Below are positions 62,389 to 64,000 of a stretch of 64,000 nt of DNA, in pieces. How positions within the stretch are numbered: the first letter of the stretch is position 1; each line of letters opens with the position of its first letter. Below the pieces are notes generated by a model, which ran no database searches, was not told where the DNA came from, and saw nothing but the letters and a program-made list of their open reading frames with translations. The translations under genes were made by a program, and so were the position numbers. This DNA comes from DATEZO01 sp035255485 (GTDB taxonomy: Bacteria > Pseudomonadota > Gammaproteobacteria > Burkholderiales > Burkholderiaceae_D): assembly GCA_035255485.1 (NCBI GenBank), contig DATEZO010000167.1:1-64000 (forward strand), given 5' to 3'.

Positions 62389-64000
62389 GCTACTTTCCTT
62401 TGCATTGCCGCTTGCTTATGCGCCAGCGCGGCCTTGATGAACGAAATAAACAGCGGATGTCCATCACGCGGCGTCGATTTGAATTCCGGATGATATTGCA
62501 CGCCGATATACCATGGATGCGCATTTTCGCCGCTGCGCGGCAGTTCCATGATTTCGCACAAATCTTCGTTGGGCGTGCGCGCCGATACGATCAGTCCCGC
62601 TTCTTCGACACGGCTCAGATAATGGTTGTTCGCCTCATAGCGATGACGATGGCGTTCGGTAACGACATTCCCGTAAATCTCGGCCGCCAGCGTGCCTGGC
62701 TTGACGGCACACGTCTGGGCACCGAGGCGCATGGTGCCACCCAGATCGGAATTGGCGTCGCGGCGCTCGACCTTGCCGTCATGATTCTGCCATTCATTGA
62801 TCAGGGCAACCACCGGTTGCTCGGTTTCGGAATCGAATTCGGTTGAATTCGCCTTGGTCAGTCCCGCCTTGTTGCGCGCATATTCAAGCAACGCAACCTG
62901 CATGCCAAGGCAGATGCCGAGATAAGGAATCTTGTTTTCGCGTGCAAAGCGGGCAGCGGCGATCTTGCCTTCCACGCCACGCTTGCCAAAGCCGCCCGGT
63001 ACCAGGATCGCATCATATTTCGCGAGTGCGGCAGGGCCATTCACCTCGATTTCCTCGGAATCCAGATATTCGATATTCACCCGGCTTTCGGTATGGATGC
63101 CGGCATGGCGCAGCGCTTCGGTCAGCGATTTGTAGGATTCGGTCAGATCCACGTATTTGCCAACCATGCCGATGGTGACTTCCTCTTTCGGATGTTCCAG
63201 GGCATATACCAATCTATTCCAGACCGACAGATCGGCCGGCTTCAGCGACAGGCCGAGCTTTTCGCATACGATCGCATCCAGTCCCTGGTCATGCAGCATC
63301 TGCGGAATCTTGTAGATCGTATCGGCGTCCCATACCGAGATGACGGCATCCTCCGGAACATTGGAAAACAGCGAAATCTTGGCGCGCTCGTCATCCGGGA
63401 TCCGGCGGTCGGCACGGCACAGCAGCGCATCGGGGAAAATGCCGATTTCGCGCAGCTTTTGCACACTGTGCTGGGTCGGCTTGGTCTTCAACTCGCCCGC
63501 CGAGGCGATGAATGGCACCAGCGTCAGGTGCACGAACGCAGTCTCATGACGGCCCGCGCGCAAGCTCAACTGGCGTGCTGCTTCCAGGAACGGCAAGGAC
63601 TCGATATCACCAACGGTACCGCCGATTTCGACCAGTGCGACATCGAAACCTTCCGCGCCGCGATGAATGAAATCCTGAATCTCGTTCGTAATGTGCGGAA
63701 TCACCTGCACGGTCTTGCCGAGGTACTCGCCGCGCCGCTCCTTGCGGATCACGGAATCGTAAATCTGGCCTGTGGTGAAATTATTCACCTTCCTCATCTT
63801 GGCCGTGATGAAGCGTTCGTAGTGGCCGAGATCGAGGTCGGTTTCCGCGCCATCGTCGGTGACGAATACTTCACCGTGCTGGAATGGACTCATCGTGCCC
63901 GGGTCCACATTGATGTACGGGTCGAGTTTCAAAAGGGTGACTTTGAGGCCGCGCGATTCGAGGATCGCAGCGAGAGAGGCGGCGGCAATCCCCTTGCCCA
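62385..64000 (-). CDS. pyrG: CTP synthase, 5' end beyond window
   Basis: About 538 residues are visible of an enzyme aminating UTP to CTP. The frame stays open to the right edge, where GKGIAAASLAAILESRG is the start of the P-loop synthetase domain, so only a few N-terminal residues are missing. Also seen: the substrate-binding SPFQHGEVFVTDDGAETDLD region, and the glutaminase domain with LGICLGMQ (nucleophile Cys) and YHPEFKS (His/Glu of the triad). First visible gene of the pyrG-kdsA unit. Confidence 0.96.
   Translation of the reverse strand, partial: GKGIAAASLAAILESRGLKVTLLKLDPYINVDPGTMSPFQHGEVFVTDDGAETDLDLGHYERFITAKMRKVNNFTTGQIYDSVIRKERRGEYLGKTVQVIPHITNEIQDFIHRGAEGFDVALVEIGGTVGDIESLPFLEAARQLSLRAGRHETAFVHLTLVPFIASAGELKTKPTQHSVQKLREIGIFPDALLCRADRRIPDDERAKISLFSNVPEDAVISVWDADTIYKIPQMLHDQGLDAIVCEKLGLSLKPADLSVWNRLVYALEHPKEEVTIGMVGKYVDLTESYKSLTEALRHAGIHTESRVNIEYLDSEEIEVNGPAALAKYDAILVPGGFGKRGVEGKIAAARFARENKIPYLGICLGMQVALLEYARNKAGLTKANSTEFDSETEQPVVALINEWQNHDGKVERRDANSDLGGTMRLGAQTCAVKPGTLAAEIYGNVVTERHRHRYEANNHYLSRVEEAGLIVSARTPNEDLCEIMELPRSGENAHPWYIGVQYHPEFKSTPRDGHPLFISFIKAALAHKQAAMQRKVA

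Overview
The window is chromosomal DNA of a Betaproteobacterium, most likely of the family Oxalobacteraceae (Herminiimonas/Herbaspirillum/Janthinobacterium type). This rests on gene content and order seen here: rpsF-priB-rpsR-rplI next to dnaB, dapA-bamC-metallo-beta-lactamase, and the pyrG-kdsA-eno-ftsB block. There are no rRNA genes, CRISPR arrays, intact insertion sequences or prophages. Coding density is high, with about 62 genes, one tRNA and a few gene remnants.

Layout. 1-6.97 kb: a lipid A aminoarabinose (arn) cluster in the order arnT (cut by the window edge), a small flippase subunit, arnB, arnC, separate formyltransferase and decarboxylase genes (ArnA split in two), and arnD. 7-12.7 kb: bcp, a PIN-PhoH ATPase gene, the phosphate transporter pit with its PhoU-like partner, and dnaB. 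12.9-17.7 kb: a MarR / outer-membrane lipoprotein / EmrA / EmrB efflux cassette lying between dnaB and rplI. 17.8-20.4 kb: rplI-rpsR-priB-rpsF and, divergently, lexA behind two tandem SOS boxes. 20.4-31 kb: a prpF remnant, trmJ, suhB, rhlE, a second MarR-EmrA-EmrB cassette with an FUSC efflux gene, pirin and DoxX. 31-41.2 kb: mutS, a degenerate metallophosphatase-like exported protein, slyD, the cupin oxygenase gene, a repetitive Ala/Pro lipoprotein, tRNA-Leu(UAA), and the MBL-bamC-dapA group. 41.2-52.9 kb: trpS, a site-2 protease, a YciO/Sua5 protein, htpX, a PHP phosphoesterase, an alpha/beta hydrolase, an acyl-CoA synthetase, gamma carbonic anhydrase, hslO, and accessory VIT1 and methyltransferase genes. 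53.2-59.6 kb: a six-gene stressosome-type module. 59.6-64 kb: ftsB, eno, kdsA and pyrG (cut by the window edge).

Two things stand out. First, the stressosome module: rsbR, rsbS and rsbT are followed by a fused ATPase-PP2C protein, a histidine kinase that carries a second RsbT-like ATPase domain at its N-terminus, and a REC-PAS-GGDEF-EAL protein. No sigma factor is present, so the likely output is cyclic di-GMP rather than partner-switching control of a sigma factor. Second, a family of 81-82 nt intergenic repeats that I do not recognise. Four copies lie at 20584, 31150, 43809 and 51064, all in the same orientation. Each has GRGAGTAT at one end and AAAAATAC-N8-GTATA near the other, with spacing conserved to within one base. 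Two copies lie beside decayed gene fragments.

Other regulatory structure includes a 46 nt tandem stem-loop repeat that supplies the end of priB, palindromes at both MarR promoters, a 12 bp palindrome framed by mirrored TATAAT boxes upstream of the acyl-CoA synthetase, and an 18 bp perfect palindrome upstream of the lipoprotein.
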